From Streptomyces sp. 6-11-2 (lineage in GTDB: Bacteria; Actinomycetota; Actinomycetes; Streptomycetales; Streptomycetaceae): a stretch of DNA of 64,000 nucleotides. Positions within the stretch are counted from its first letter, which is position 1. Every line of letters starts with the position of its first letter. Location: contig NZ_BJOR01000001.1 of NCBI RefSeq assembly GCF_006540305.1, positions 6,324,001 through 6,388,000 of the forward strand. Reading direction: 5' to 3'. Below are positions 50,696 to 60,138 of the stretch, in pieces. Under the pieces are notes generated by a model, which saw only the letters and a program-made list of their open reading frames with translations, was not told the origin of the DNA and did no database searches. Both the position numbers and the translations under genes were made by a program.

Positions 50696-51949
50696 TCATG
50701 CGGCGGTGGGGTCGGGGCGTGCCCAGGCGGCCTCGGCGGCGAGGCGTTCGGACCACTGGATGTGGTCCTCGTCGAAGGCGGCGTCGGCCAGGCGTATGCG
50801 CTGGACCTCGCCGGTTCCGGCAGGCGGGTAGGTGTACTGGATGTCGCGCCACAGGCGCTGGAGGACGTAGTCACGGTCGAGGGCGTGGGCGCCGTGCAGC
50901 TCCATGGAGTCCTGGGCGGACTGCGCTGCCCACTGGTGGCCGAGGTATTTGGCGTTGATCAGGTCGGCGTCGCAGGGCAGGCCCTGGTCGAGGAGGTGCA
51001 CGGACTGGTAGGCGAGGATGCGGCCGGCGCGCAGGCGGGCCTCCATGGCGCCGATGCGGTCCCGCAGGACGGGCAGGTCGGACAGGATGCCCCGGTAGCG
51101 GGGCCGGGTCTTGAGGCGGGCAGTGGTGGTGGCCACGACCGCTTCGTGGATGCCGAGGCTGACGGCGGCCAAGTTGGGGCGGCCGTAGAGGATGCTGCTG
51201 CTCTGGGCCACGCTCAGTCCTTGGCCGATTTCTCCGACCACGTTGTCGTCGGGGACACGGACGTGGTCGAGGTCGAGGCGGCCGGCGGAGAAGCCGTGCA
51301 GGCCGAGGCCAGCGCGGTGGCCGGGGACGGAGAGCCCGGGTCGGTCGGCTTCGACCATGAACGCGGTCAGCGCCTGGGAGGTGCTCGCGCCAGCCTTGGC
51401 GGTGCGGGCGATGACGAGGTGGGCGCCCGCGAGGTGGCTGTTGCCTATGTGGATCTTGCTGCCGGTGATCACCCACTGGTTGCCGGCGCGTTCGGCGGTG
51501 GTTTCGATGCCGCCGATGTGTCCGCCGGCGAGCGGTTCGGTCACGGCGATCGACAGCAGCAGGGAACCATCCGCGACCCGGGGCAGCCAGCGGCCCTTCT
51601 GCTCGTAGCTGGCGAAGTGCAGCAGGGCGCCGACGGGGATCAAGCTGGCCTGCAGGATGGCCGCGGCAGCCGCCGAGACCCGCGCGATGCGGTGGACCAG
51701 GATCGTCTTGGCCACGTGCCCGGCGCCCAGCCCGCCGAAGGCGGCCGGGACGGTGACGGCAAACCAACCCCGTGCGGCCATCAGGTCGGCCACCTTGCGC
51801 TCCACCCTGCCCGGGGCGGCCTCCATCCGCACGGCGCGCGGCGCGACGTGCTCGGCCGCAAAGGCGTCCGCCTCGTCCCACAGCAGTTCGTGGCGGGCGG
51901 TGAGGTAGGGACGCAACGCAGGCGGCGGTGTAGCGGGTGTGGCGGACAT
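50696..51949 (-). CDS. Acyl-CoA dehydrogenase-family protein
   Basis: 417 aa from ATG 51949 (GGGAGAGGGAG upstream). The N-terminal helical domain, the mid-domain LLLSIAVTEPLAGGHIGGIE with WVITGSKIHIGNS and the C-terminal bundle with MELHGAHALDRDYVLQRLWR are complete. The last motif is at the position of the catalytic base region of acyl-CoA dehydrogenases. It oxidises acyl-CoA or acts as an oxygen-using variant. Unlike the N-hydroxylase at the window start it has no flavin reductase neighbour. Context with the conservon gives no pathway. Confidence 0.85.
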   Translation of the reverse strand: MSATPATPPPALRPYLTARHELLWDEADAFAAEHVAPRAVRMEAAPGRVERKVADLMAARGWFAVTVPAAFGGLGAGHVAKTILVHRIARVSAAAAAILQASLIPVGALLHFASYEQKGRWLPRVADGSLLLSIAVTEPLAGGHIGGIETTAERAGNQWVITGSKIHIGNSHLAGAHLVIARTAKAGASTSQALTAFMVEADRPGLSVPGHRAGLGLHGFSAGRLDLDHVRVPDDNVVGEIGQGLSVAQSSSILYGRPNLAAVSLGIHEAVVATTTARLKTRPRYRGILSDLPVLRDRIGAMEARLRAGRILAYQSVHLLDQGLPCDADLINAKYLGHQWAAQSAQDSMELHGAHALDRDYVLQRLWRDIQYTYPPAGTGEVQRIRLADAAFDEDHIQWSERLAAEAAWARPDPTAA

Positions 51950-52031
51950 CGTCTCCCTCTCCCTGGGTGAAGGTCGCAACGTGGAGCGGCCGGGGATCGC
52001 CTACGGCTCCCGGGTGGGGGGTGGAACGGGC

Positions 52032-52673
52032 CTAGCGGACGGGCGCACGGGCGATGTGGTCCATCACCTGGGCCCCGGCGTTGATGACGATGTCCCGCAG
52101 TCGTCGCGCCTCGCTCAGGGGCCGCTTCTCCGGGTCGATGACGCACACCGTGCCCAGCACCGTGCCGCTGTCGTGGATGAGCGGTGCGCCGAAGTACGAG
52201 CGGATCCCGACGGCCTCGACCACGTGGTTGCCGCTGAAGCGCGGGCTGGCGTGCACGTCGTGCAGCGGGAGAGCCTTACTACGGGCCATGACCTCCGGAC
52301 ACCACCCGTGGTCGCGGCTCATGGTGCGGCCGACGATGACGTACCCGCTGTCCACCGGCGGCTGGTGCAGCCCGACGAAGGTCTGCTCCTCCAGGAACAG
52401 GTTGACGAACCCGTACAGGAACCCGGCCTGCGCGGCCATATCGCGGGCCAGGTCGTCGAAGTCCTCGTTGGCCACGGTGGGAACGCCCAGGCGGTTGAGC
52501 AGCTCGTAGCGCTGCGCCAGCTCCGGTGCCTGCTGGGTCTGCGGGCCGGTGACGGCGGTGGCGGGCGGGGTGAACGGTCCGCGGGTGGCGTCCCGCATGT
52601 CGCGTCGCGGCAGGGACCGTGCGGGCGGTGCGGCTTGCGATGCGAGGTAGGGGTCGCTGGGGTGCTGTGACAT
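52032..52673 (-). CDS. GAF-domain protein of the conservon
   Basis: 213 aa. A GAF domain spans about residues 50-205 (YELLNRLGVPTVANEDFDDL, GFLYGFVNLFLEEQTFVGLH, RSYFGAPLIHDSGTVLGTVC VID split). It likely binds a small ligand or nucleotide. Its ATG overlaps the cvnD stop (ATGA), so it is the fifth coupled gene of the conservon; accessory genes of this kind follow cvnABCD in many Streptomyces conservons. Confidence 0.85.
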   Translation of the reverse strand: MSQHPSDPYLASQAAPPARSLPRRDMRDATRGPFTPPATAVTGPQTQQAPELAQRYELLNRLGVPTVANEDFDDLARDMAAQAGFLYGFVNLFLEEQTFVGLHQPPVDSGYVIVGRTMSRDHGWCPEVMARSKALPLHDVHASPRFSGNHVVEAVGIRSYFGAPLIHDSGTVLGTVCVIDPEKRPLSEARRLRDIVINAGAQVMDHIARAPVR

Positions 52674-53344
52674 CAGGCGTCCTGGAGGGTGGTAGTGGGT
52701 GCGTGACCAACGCGGCTCGTGGAGGCGTTGTTCACGGCGTGGCCGACGAGGGTGAGCAGAACGCCGGCGACGTGGTTCGGGTTGCGGGCGTCACAGGTGA
52801 CCACCGGTACGGAGGCGGGGAGTTCGAGGGCGGTGCGGACCTGCTCGGGGTGGTAGCGGTGCGCTCCGTCGAACTGGTTGACGGCGACGACGAAGGGCAG
52901 GCCGACGTCCTCGAAGAAGCTGACGGGGGTGAAGCTGCTCTCCAGCCGGCGGGTGTCCACCAGGACGACCGCGCCGACGGCGCCGCGGGAGAGGTCGTAC
53001 CAGAGGTCGACGAACCGGTCCTGGCCCGGCGTGCCGAACAGGAACAGTTCCAGGGGCACGGGCGCGTCGGGCAGGCTCAGGCGGCCGAAGTCGAAGGCGA
53101 CCGTGGTGGTCTGCTTGGCCTCGATGCCTGCCAGGCTGTCCACGTCCGCGCTCGCCTCGGTCAGGTACTCCTCCGTGCTCAGCGGCGTGATCTCGCTGAC
53201 GGCGCCCACGGCGGTGGTCTTGCCCGCGCCGAAACCCCCGGCGATCACGATCTTCAGCACGGTCGGTGCGCCGCCGGCGGGCGGGCGCGGCGAAGGACGC
53301 AGGACCATGGCCGGGTCATCCGGCCTGGGGGTAGGCGATGGCAT
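52673..53344 (-). CDS. cvnD: Conservon GTPase CvnD
   Basis: 223 aa from ATG 53344 (GAGG upstream); ATG 53308 is an alternative. The Ras-like P-loop is IAGGFGAGKTTAVGAVSEI, followed by TVAFDFGRL, the switch II FLFGTPGQDRF and VNQFDGAHRYHPEQVRTALE near the base-recognition loop. In conservons, CvnD is a membrane-associated G-protein working with CvnA-C as a GPCR-like signalling complex. Its gene overlaps cvnC upstream and the GAF gene downstream. Confidence 0.92.
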   Translation of the reverse strand: MPSPTPRPDDPAMVLRPSPRPPAGGAPTVLKIVIAGGFGAGKTTAVGAVSEITPLSTEEYLTEASADVDSLAGIEAKQTTTVAFDFGRLSLPDAPVPLELFLFGTPGQDRFVDLWYDLSRGAVGAVVLVDTRRLESSFTPVSFFEDVGLPFVVAVNQFDGAHRYHPEQVRTALELPASVPVVTCDARNPNHVAGVLLTLVGHAVNNASTSRVGHAPTTTLQDA

Positions 53345-53729
53345 CGGGCCACTTCCTCTTCAGGCCCGCGGAAAGGGCCGCCAGCAGCTGGGTGGAGGGA
53401 CCGGCATCCGAGTCCGAGCCGGATGCGGCGTAGGGGGCGGTGACGGGGACGACCAGGGTGTCGGCGTCCAACAGGTCGGAGACGAGGACCTTGACGGCGG
53501 TGACAGGCCGGCCGAGGCGGCCCGCCAGTTCGGTCACCGAGCGGCGACGTGCCCGGCACAGGGCGAGGATCTCCTCGCATTCCTCGGCCTGCGCCGGGCC
53601 GGGCCGTCCCGGTCCGGCTTCCAGCACGGTGTCCAGACCGAGCAGATGCCGTGGCCTGGTGCGCCCGCGCGTCAGGGTGTAAGTCCGCACGAACGTCGAC
53701 TCCTCGGCCGCGCGGCCGTGCCTGGTCAC
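53316..53729 (-). CDS. cvnC: Conservon protein CvnC (DUF742)
   Basis: 137 aa from a GTG overlapping the cvnB stop. It has RTYTLTRGRTRPRHLLGLDT, the consensus opening of DUF742, and a winged-helix-like SVTELAGRLGRPVTAVKVLV segment followed by LVSDLLDADTLVV. DUF742 proteins are part of the conservon complex; their biochemical role is not settled. Confidence 0.92.
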   Translation of the reverse strand: MTRHGRAAEESTFVRTYTLTRGRTRPRHLLGLDTVLEAGPGRPGPAQAEECEEILALCRARRRSVTELAGRLGRPVTAVKVLVSDLLDADTLVVPVTAPYAASGSDSDAGPSTQLLAALSAGLKRKWPDAIAYPQAG

Positions 53730-54238
53730 CGGACGTCGCCGCTCGTGCCGACGCGGACGGGGATCAGCATGTAGGGGGCGAACTTCGCCACGAGGCGACC
53801 CATCTCGAAGCCGACGGCGCCCGCGTCGGCATCCGTGGTGGCGATGACGGCGAGGATCGTGTCCACCTCACCGCGTTCGTTGCCGGGGCGGTTGTCGAAG
53901 GCGGCGCTGCGCCCGGCGCTCTGGACGAAGAACAAGCAGTCGTCTCGCTCGATGATGACCTGCCTGGCCGGCCGCTTCTTGTGACTGGGGCCGGTGATGT
54001 TCGCCGCGAGGGAGGCGACGCCGCTGATGGCGGCCGACAGCTCGTCCGCCCAGTCCTTGTCCACGTCGCTGTCCAGCAGGCGCAGCCCGTCCCGCGACAG
54101 CAGGACGGTGTGTGTGACGCCCGGGACGTCGGCGGCGAACTGACGCAGCAGCCAGGCCATGTCGTCCCGCTGACCGCTCGCGGTGGTCTCGGATGCGGGC
54201 GCGCCGGTCACGGTGTGCATCTCGGGGTGGGTGCTCAT
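53726..54238 (-). CDS. cvnB: Conservon roadblock protein CvnB
   Basis: 170 aa from ATG 54238 (GGAG upstream; an earlier in-frame start at 54268 is less likely). The roadblock/LC7 fold is shown by MAWLLRQFAADVPGVTHTVL, LLSRDGLRLLDSDVDKDWAD and QVIIERDDCLFFVQSAGRSA. CvnB proteins associate with CvnD and probably modulate nucleotide exchange or hydrolysis. Lies between the kinase-like gene and cvnC. Confidence 0.92.
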   Translation of the reverse strand: MSTHPEMHTVTGAPASETTASGQRDDMAWLLRQFAADVPGVTHTVLLSRDGLRLLDSDVDKDWADELSAAISGVASLAANITGPSHKKRPARQVIIERDDCLFFVQSAGRSAAFDNRPGNERGEVDTILAVIATTDADAGAVGFEMGRLVAKFAPYMLIPVRVGTSGDVR

Positions 54239-54316
54239 GGGGATCGCTCCAGAAGGGGAAGGGGCCAACGCGTGTGAGCGGGCCAGCGAGAACGGGAGAG
54301 GGCAGGGGGTGGTGGT

Positions 54317-55834
54317 TCAGGGTCTGGGGTGCTCATCCGCATCGGGAGGAGAGGTGGCGGTGCCGCCGGCCTGGATGCCGGTGCGGAAGGCGGCTGCGAG
54401 CCCTGGCGTCGCCGCGGTCACGGGCGCTTGCTCACGCTCGCGTGGCGGACGGAATGAGCCGGCCTGACGCGTACGGGTGGGAAGGGCGGGCGCGTCCGCA
54501 GGGTGACCTGCCGCTCCGGCTCTCGGTGCGCCGGCGGGGCCCGGGGGCGTGGCCTGACCTGCCGACGGGACGGCTGGTGCTGCGGCGGCCTGCCGTGCAG
54601 ACGGCCTGGAGGAGCGAGTCTCCCTGGGAGGCATGCCGGCGTCCTCGACGGGGGGAATCGCGACGAGGAGCCGCGCCGGAATGACGACCAGGGCCGTGGT
54701 GCCTCCTGTCACGTTCTCCTGCAGGACGACGGACAGCCCGTGTGACTGGGCGATCTTCGAGGCGACCAGCAGCCCGAGTTGTCCTGCTCGCACCTGGCCG
54801 CTCACGTCGACCTCGTCGGGAGCCTTGAGCAGGTGGTTCATCTGTGTCCGCGCCTGCGGATGCATGGGGATGGCCCGGTCCTCGACCTCGACCGCCAGCC
54901 CGTTCGCCACCCGCTGCGCACGCACCATCACCTTCGTCGCCGGATCGGAGCACTCACAAGCGTTCTCGATCAGCTCCGCAAGCAGGTGCGTCAGGTCCGG
55001 GCCCACATGGCCGGGAAGGCCCAGCTCGGCGCCCACGGACCCGGCCGCGACGGCCACACGCGGATACTGCACGACCTCAGAGACCGCACCGCGGAGCGCG
55101 GTCGTGACGGGAACGGGCCGGCGTGCGCTGCGCAGGGACTGCCCACCCAGCACCGCCGTGCTCTCGACCTGGCGCCGCATCCGCGTCACGAGGTGATCGA
55201 TCTCGAAGATCTTGGCCAGCAGTTCCGGGTCGTCGGTCAGCATCTCCAGCTCGCTCAGCGCCAGGAGCGCCCTGCCGACCAGGGCGTGCTCGCGCATGGC
55301 CAGGCGGCGCAGCACTTCCAGGAGGACGACGGACTGGGACTCGTCGTGCACCCGTATCAGCGAGGCGATGGCCTGCACCTGGAGTGCACCCAGCGTGTTG
55401 TTGATCCCGGTGTTCGCACTGGCCGATGGCGGCGCCTGCGGGTCCTGCAGCGTCGGGCGCCCCCCGCGACACAGCTCGTCCGCCGACCACTGCACCGACT
55501 TCTCGACGGCCGCCGTTGCCCCCGCAACCATCGTCAGCGCCGCTGCCTGGGCCTCCTCTGCGGCCGTCTGCACGGCTGCGGCGGCGGTGCGCGCTTCGCG
55601 AGCCGCGACCGTGGCGACCCCGGCCAGTCCGCACACCAGGCCAGCCAGGACCCAGCCAGGGCCTACCGTGGACACCGACCGGAGGGTGAAGGCGGCAGCA
55701 AGCAGCGCGGCAAGAAGCACCAAGGGCAGTGCCACGGCGCGGCGGGCACGGTGCAGCGTGATCGCGTCGACCGGAGGCCGCCGTCTGCGGTGGCCGGTAG
55801 CGGCCGGCCGTGCCGGGAAGGCGCTATCAGGCAT
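54317..55834 (-). CDS. cvnA: Conservon sensor histidine kinase-like protein CvnA
   Basis: 505 aa. Two N-terminal membrane segments (about 33-50 and 60-78) precede a coiled region, an HNHL-free dimerisation-like helix pair (LLEVLRRLAMREHALVGRAL, IFEIDHLVTRMRRQVESTAV) and an HATPase domain with LTHLLAELIENACECSDPAT, and GQLGLLVASKIAQSHGL. The last 120 residues are a Pro/Ala/Arg-rich tail. CvnA is the membrane sensor of the conservon; autophosphorylation is uncertain in this class. Confidence 0.92.
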   Translation of the reverse strand: MPDSAFPARPAATGHRRRRPPVDAITLHRARRAVALPLVLLAALLAAAFTLRSVSTVGPGWVLAGLVCGLAGVATVAAREARTAAAAVQTAAEEAQAAALTMVAGATAAVEKSVQWSADELCRGGRPTLQDPQAPPSASANTGINNTLGALQVQAIASLIRVHDESQSVVLLEVLRRLAMREHALVGRALLALSELEMLTDDPELLAKIFEIDHLVTRMRRQVESTAVLGGQSLRSARRPVPVTTALRGAVSEVVQYPRVAVAAGSVGAELGLPGHVGPDLTHLLAELIENACECSDPATKVMVRAQRVANGLAVEVEDRAIPMHPQARTQMNHLLKAPDEVDVSGQVRAGQLGLLVASKIAQSHGLSVVLQENVTGGTTALVVIPARLLVAIPPVEDAGMPPRETRSSRPSARQAAAAPAVPSAGQATPPGPAGAPRAGAAGHPADAPALPTRTRQAGSFRPPREREQAPVTAATPGLAAAFRTGIQAGGTATSPPDADEHPRP

Positions 55835-55860
55835 GGGAATCCTCGTCAGGGGGTGGGTGG

Positions 55861-57762
55861 TTAAGCGTGCTGCGGCGTCAGATCTGCGGCGCTCTGGCGC
55901 GTGCTGCGGGAGGTCGAGCGGGGCGCCGGAACCGCCACCGCACCGCGGAGGCGGGACGGCCCCGTCGTCAGAAGCTGAAGGAGCCGGGCGCTCTGGATCA
56001 GGCCCATGTGGCTGAACGCCTGCGGGAAGTTCCCGAGCTGGCGCTGCTGGACGGGGTCGTACTCCTCCGCCAGGAGCCCGAGGTCGTTGCGCAGCGCCAG
56101 GAGGCGCTCGAAGAGGCTGCGGGCTTCATCGAGGCGGCCGGTCAGGGCCAGGCCATCGACGAGCCAGAAGGAGCAGAGGACAAAGGTGCCCTCATTGCCC
56201 TTCAAGCCGTCCACCCCGGTGCGCTTGCCGAGGGTCGGGTGCCGGTACACGAGACCCTCCGGCGTGGAGAGTTCACGGCGTACCGCGTCCACCGTGCCGA
56301 CGACGCGCGGGTCGTCGTGCGGCAGGAAGCCGACGCGGGGGATCAGTAGCGTGGCGGCGTCCAGTTGCCGCGAGCCGTAGGACTGGGTGAACGTGTTGCG
56401 CACCGGGTCGAACCCCTTGGCGCAGACCTCGTGGTGGATCGCCGCCCGCAGCTCGACCAGGGGCGCCAGGTCGATGTCGAGCGCGCCGGCCTCAGCCAGG
56501 CGGATGGTGCGGTCGACCGCCAGCCCGGCCATCACCTTGGAGTGGACGAAGTGCCGGCGCGCCCCCCGGATCTCCCAGATCCCCTCGTCGGGCTCCTGCC
56601 AGCGCCGGGACAGATGCTCGACGAGCCGCTGGTGCAACACCGCGGTGTCGGCGCAGTGGGCCACACCGCTCCGGTGCGCGAGGTACAGGGTCTCGATCAC
56701 CTCGCCGTACACGTCGAGCTGGAGCTGGTCCGCCGCTCCGTTGCCGACCCGTACCGGCGTCGAGTCCTCATACCCGGGAAGCCAGGGCAGTTCCTGTTCC
56801 CGCAGGTCACGTTCCCCGGTGATCCCGTACATGATCTGCAGGTTCTCCGGGTCGCCGGCCACCGCCCGCAGCAGCCAGCGTCGCCATGCCTGCGCCTCCT
56901 GCCGGTACCCGGTGCCCAGCAGCGCGGCCAGCGTCGTGGAGGCATCGCGCAGCCAGGTGAAGCGGTAGTCCCAGTTCCGGTGGCCGCCTATCTCCTCGGG
57001 AAGCGACGTGGTTGGCGCCGCCACGATCCCGCCGCTCGGCCCGTACGTCATCGCCTTCAGCGCGATCAAGGAACGGACCACGGCCTCGCGGTAGGGCCCG
57101 TCGTAGGCGCACTCCTGCGTCCAGTCCCGCCAGAAGGCGAGCGTCTCGGTGAGCGCGGCCTCCGGGTTGGGAAGGTCGGGCGCGGCGGCGTGGGACGGGC
57201 ACCAACTGAGCACGAACGCTACGCTCTGCCCGGCGCCGATGGCGAAGGCGCTGACGACGACGCCGTCCTTCTCCACCTGCGGGACGCAGGTGTCGAGCCA
57301 CAGCGCGTCCGCGCCGGCCTCCGCGACCATGCGCCCACCGACCTCGTGGATCCACGGGTTGACCTTGCCGTATCCCGGCCTCGGACGCATGGCCGAAACC
57401 ATCTCCACCTCGCCGGTCAGGCCCTCGACGATCCGGATCACCTGCGGTGCCCCGTCGCGCGGCGGCATGAAGTCCAGGACGCGGACCGAACCCGTCGGGG
57501 TGCGCCACACCGATTCGAGGACGAGCGAGTCACCGCGGTACCGGCGCTCGGCGACCGCTTCGGAGTCGGGCTGGTCAGCAGGCTGTGCTGGAGCGATCTG
57601 CCAGGTGCCGTGCTTCTGCGTGCCCAGGAGCCGGGCGAAGACGGCTGGTGAGTCGAAGCGGGGCAGGCACAGCCAGTCGATCGAACCGTCATCGCAGACG
57701 TGGGCGCTGGTCTGCGTGTCGCCGATCAGGCCGTACTGCTCGATGCGCGGAAGCCGATTCAT
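55861..57762 (-). CDS. Glycoside hydrolase family 15 protein (trehalase/glucoamylase-like)
   Basis: 633 aa from ATG 57762 (GGAG upstream). It has the N-terminal IEQYGLIGDTQTSAHVCDDG and IDWLCLPRFDSPAVFARLLG, the catalytic-domain EEIGGHRNWDYRFTWLRDAS, and the second acid region in GNEGTFVLCSFWLVDGLALT. Members hydrolyse alpha-glucosidic bonds; the actinobacterial group includes trehalases. The C-terminal 40 residues are low complexity. No secretion signal, so it is cytoplasmic. Stands between the conservon and two small membrane proteins. Confidence 0.92.
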   Translation of the reverse strand: MNRLPRIEQYGLIGDTQTSAHVCDDGSIDWLCLPRFDSPAVFARLLGTQKHGTWQIAPAQPADQPDSEAVAERRYRGDSLVLESVWRTPTGSVRVLDFMPPRDGAPQVIRIVEGLTGEVEMVSAMRPRPGYGKVNPWIHEVGGRMVAEAGADALWLDTCVPQVEKDGVVVSAFAIGAGQSVAFVLSWCPSHAAAPDLPNPEAALTETLAFWRDWTQECAYDGPYREAVVRSLIALKAMTYGPSGGIVAAPTTSLPEEIGGHRNWDYRFTWLRDASTTLAALLGTGYRQEAQAWRRWLLRAVAGDPENLQIMYGITGERDLREQELPWLPGYEDSTPVRVGNGAADQLQLDVYGEVIETLYLAHRSGVAHCADTAVLHQRLVEHLSRRWQEPDEGIWEIRGARRHFVHSKVMAGLAVDRTIRLAEAGALDIDLAPLVELRAAIHHEVCAKGFDPVRNTFTQSYGSRQLDAATLLIPRVGFLPHDDPRVVGTVDAVRRELSTPEGLVYRHPTLGKRTGVDGLKGNEGTFVLCSFWLVDGLALTGRLDEARSLFERLLALRNDLGLLAEEYDPVQQRQLGNFPQAFSHMGLIQSARLLQLLTTGPSRLRGAVAVPAPRSTSRSTRQSAADLTPQHA

Positions 57763-57994
57763 CGTGTGGATCTCCGTGAGCCCCGCGGGTCCGGGGTCGT
57801 ATCGGGGCCGCCGCAGCGGCCGGGAACGGTGGGCAGAAGTCAGGTCGGTGGTCACCGGGATGAGGGGGAGCGTTGCTGGGCGGCGGCAGGTCCTCGACGG
57901 CTCGTGCAGGGCTGGCCGCCCTCTCGCCGCAAAGCACCAGCCAGGCCGTCGGCCCGAGGACCAGAGCGATGACGACGGCGCCGGTCGCCGTCAT
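57689..57994 (-). CDS. Small membrane protein coupled to the DUF6415-like gene
   Basis: 101 aa from ATG 57994, which overlaps the stop of the upstream gene (ATGA). An N-terminal hydrophobic segment (TGAVVIALVLGPTAWLVLCG) is followed by a Pro-rich polar tail that runs 74 nt into the 5' end of the GH15 gene. The 4-nt coupling supports translation, but the tail reading is biased by overlap and the true end might be different. No family recognised. Confidence 0.5.
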   Translation of the reverse strand: MTATGAVVIALVLGPTAWLVLCGERAASPARAVEDLPPPSNAPPHPGDHRPDFCPPFPAAAAAPIRPRTRGAHGDPHDESASAHRAVRPDRRHADQRPRLR

Positions 57995-58488
57995 GCCCGC
58001 GGCACCGAAGCGGCGAAGACCAGACAGGCCAGGGCGAGGGCGAAGACGGCTCCGCGCAGCACGTTGACCGTCGGCCGGCGCCAACGCCGCCCGCCCTCCA
58101 CGCTGATCGGCTCGGGACCGCCGCGTTCCACGTAAGCCGTCAGCTCCTCGGTGGCCTCGGCGAGCCTGACCAGATACGCCCGGCTCGGCACGTAGTCCCC
58201 GGGGATGCTGTCGGAGCAGAGCTGCTGCGCGCGCGGCAGGGCGGGAATCCCCGGAGCGGTCCGTGCGCCCAACTGGGCAACGTGGCCTCGCAGAAGGCGA
58301 ACGAGGTCCTTTACGTCGGCAGCGCTCTCGCGCAGTGGCGAATCCTCGCCCAGCACCAGCGTCACCGTCTCCGACGCGGCCACCACGTGATCGCGCTCCG
58401 GCGCCGGCGCCTCGGTGACGGGCGCTCGCCGCCCGCGCCCGCCCACGAGCTGGCTGCCGTCTCGGCGAGAGTCCAGCGAAAGGCGCAT
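57991..58488 (-). CDS. DUF6415-like protein with C-terminal membrane anchor
   Basis: 165 aa from ATG 58488 with AGGAG 6 nt upstream. ETVTLVLGEDSPLRESAADV, VKDLVRLLRGHVAQLGART and SRAYLVRLAEATEELTAYVE match a Streptomyces family of unknown function (DUF6415). The last 25 residues (LRGAVFALALACLVFAASV) form a membrane segment. It is divergent from the HTH-TPR regulator gene, with 189 nt in between for two promoters. It is the only readable part of a very long antisense open frame. Confidence 0.75.
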   Translation of the reverse strand: MRLSLDSRRDGSQLVGGRGRRAPVTEAPAPERDHVVAASETVTLVLGEDSPLRESAADVKDLVRLLRGHVAQLGARTAPGIPALPRAQQLCSDSIPGDYVPSRAYLVRLAEATEELTAYVERGGPEPISVEGGRRWRRPTVNVLRGAVFALALACLVFAASVPRA

Positions 58489-58677
58489 GACACAACTCCT
58501 GTTCGGATCAAGCCAAAGTGAGCCGAGATCGCCGGTCGGAGCCGACGGCCGGCGTGCGAAGTGAGTGATCTGGCCGCTACGTTGAGCGAACCGTGAATCC
58601 CGCCTGAGGGGTATGCCTTCGCGGACGGGAAGGCCGCCAAAGGCGCCAAAGATCATTTCGGAACCGAGGGGCAGCCC

Positions 58678-60066
58678 ATGGCCCGTGAACGCAACGTCGC
58701 CCTCGCCGCACTCCTGCGCGAAGCAGGCTGGTCCCAGCCGCAAGCCGCCGCCGCTGTTGCCCGCGTGGCCGCGGAGTGTGGGGTGCGTGAGCTGGAGGCG
58801 ATCTCCCGCTCGCACATCTCCATGTGGGTCCTGGGCACGAAGCCGAGTGGCAGAGCGCCGCATATCCTGCGCGAGACGCTGTCCCGCAGGCTCGGTCGCC
58901 GCCTCACCCTGGCCGACCTCGGGCTGGAAGAAGAGCCGACAGGCACGACCGACACCGGATCCGACTGGAGCGTCGACCCTGTGACCGCACTGGCCGAGCT
59001 GGGAAGCGACGATCTCGACATGCACCGACGCAAGCTGCTGGCCACCGCCGCATACTCCGGAGCCGGCCTCGCCCTGCCCACCACCTCGTGGTGGACGGCC
59101 GCCCCCGCCGCAGCGGCGAACCGCCGACCGGCCTCCTCGCGCTCGGTGACCCAGGCCGACGTCGACGACGTCCGCGACCTCACGGTCTACTACTCCGCGC
59201 GCGACCAGCAGCGAGGCGGCGCATCCGGCCGCAAAGCCCTCGCTAGCCACCTGCTCGACGAGGCGGTGCCGTTGCTCGGCGGCCGATTCCGTACAGATCA
59301 GCTCCGCGGCGACACGTACTCCGCAGTCGCGGAGATGACGTACCTCGCCGGCTGGATGGCCTTTGACGCCGGCGAACACCGAACCGCACAGCGCTACCTC
59401 ACCATCGCCGCCCGGATCGCGGCGGAGGCCGGCGACGGACCGCTCGGCGGCCACGTCCTGCGCGCCCTCGCCCACCAGGCCGTCGACCTCGGGCACCCAC
59501 GTAGGGCGCTTGCCTTGGCCGACGCCTCGATGTCCCGTGACCGCTATGGCCAGGCCAGCCACCGCGAGAAGGCGCTGTTGGCGATCGTCCACGCCCGCGC
59601 ACTCGCGGCCGACGGCGACCGCGCCGGCACGCTGGCGGCCATCAGCCGCGCGGAGCGGGACCTCGCCCGCGCCGACACCGCCGAAGCGCCAACCCGCGTC
59701 GGCTTCTTCCAGGAAGCCTCCCTCGCCCACGAGACTGCCTGCGCTCTGCGGGACATAGGTCAGCCCTTCGACGCGGAGATCCACTTCAAGCGGAGTGTGG
59801 CCACGCGCCGACGTCAGCAGTTCGCCCGCACCCACAGCGTGACGCTCGGCTACCTGGGCGCCGTCCAGGTCCAGCGGGGAAACCTCGACGAGGCGTGCGC
59901 AACCTGGAACGAAGCGCTTGACGCCATGACGGGCGTCCAGTCCGGCCGGACGCGTGACGTCATCGTCCGCATCCAGAGCGACCTCTCGCCCGTCCGGCAA
60001 CGCGGAGGCCGCCATGTCACCGAGCTGGACCGCCGGGCACGCGGCCTGCTCCGGGCCATAGGCTGA
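58678..60066 (+). CDS. HTH-TPR transcriptional regulator
   Basis: 462 aa. The N-terminus (NVALAALLREAGWSQPQAAA, ISRSHISMWVLGTKPSGRAP, LRETLSRRLGRRLTLADLGL) is an XRE-like DNA-binding region. Residues about 150-440 are helical repeats (TYLAGWMAFDAGEHRTAQRY, VLRALAHQAVDLGHPRRALA, AVQVQRGNLDEACATWNEAL) of TPR type. The central DMHRRKLLATAAYSGAGLAL segment mimics a Tat-like hydrophobic motif and is common in this family. Such regulators are abundant in Streptomyces; target and ligand unknown. Confidence 0.85.
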   Translation: MARERNVALAALLREAGWSQPQAAAAVARVAAECGVRELEAISRSHISMWVLGTKPSGRAPHILRETLSRRLGRRLTLADLGLEEEPTGTTDTGSDWSVDPVTALAELGSDDLDMHRRKLLATAAYSGAGLALPTTSWWTAAPAAAANRRPASSRSVTQADVDDVRDLTVYYSARDQQRGGASGRKALASHLLDEAVPLLGGRFRTDQLRGDTYSAVAEMTYLAGWMAFDAGEHRTAQRYLTIAARIAAEAGDGPLGGHVLRALAHQAVDLGHPRRALALADASMSRDRYGQASHREKALLAIVHARALAADGDRAGTLAAISRAERDLARADTAEAPTRVGFFQEASLAHETACALRDIGQPFDAEIHFKRSVATRRRQQFARTHSVTLGYLGAVQVQRGNLDEACATWNEALDAMTGVQSGRTRDVIVRIQSDLSPVRQRGGRHVTELDRRARGLLRAIG

Positions 60067-60138
60067 TCGCGACGCGGACGCTCGATGCTCCACGGCAGCC
60101 CGCGGACCAGCATCGCCCGAGGAGAGGAACCAGTACCG

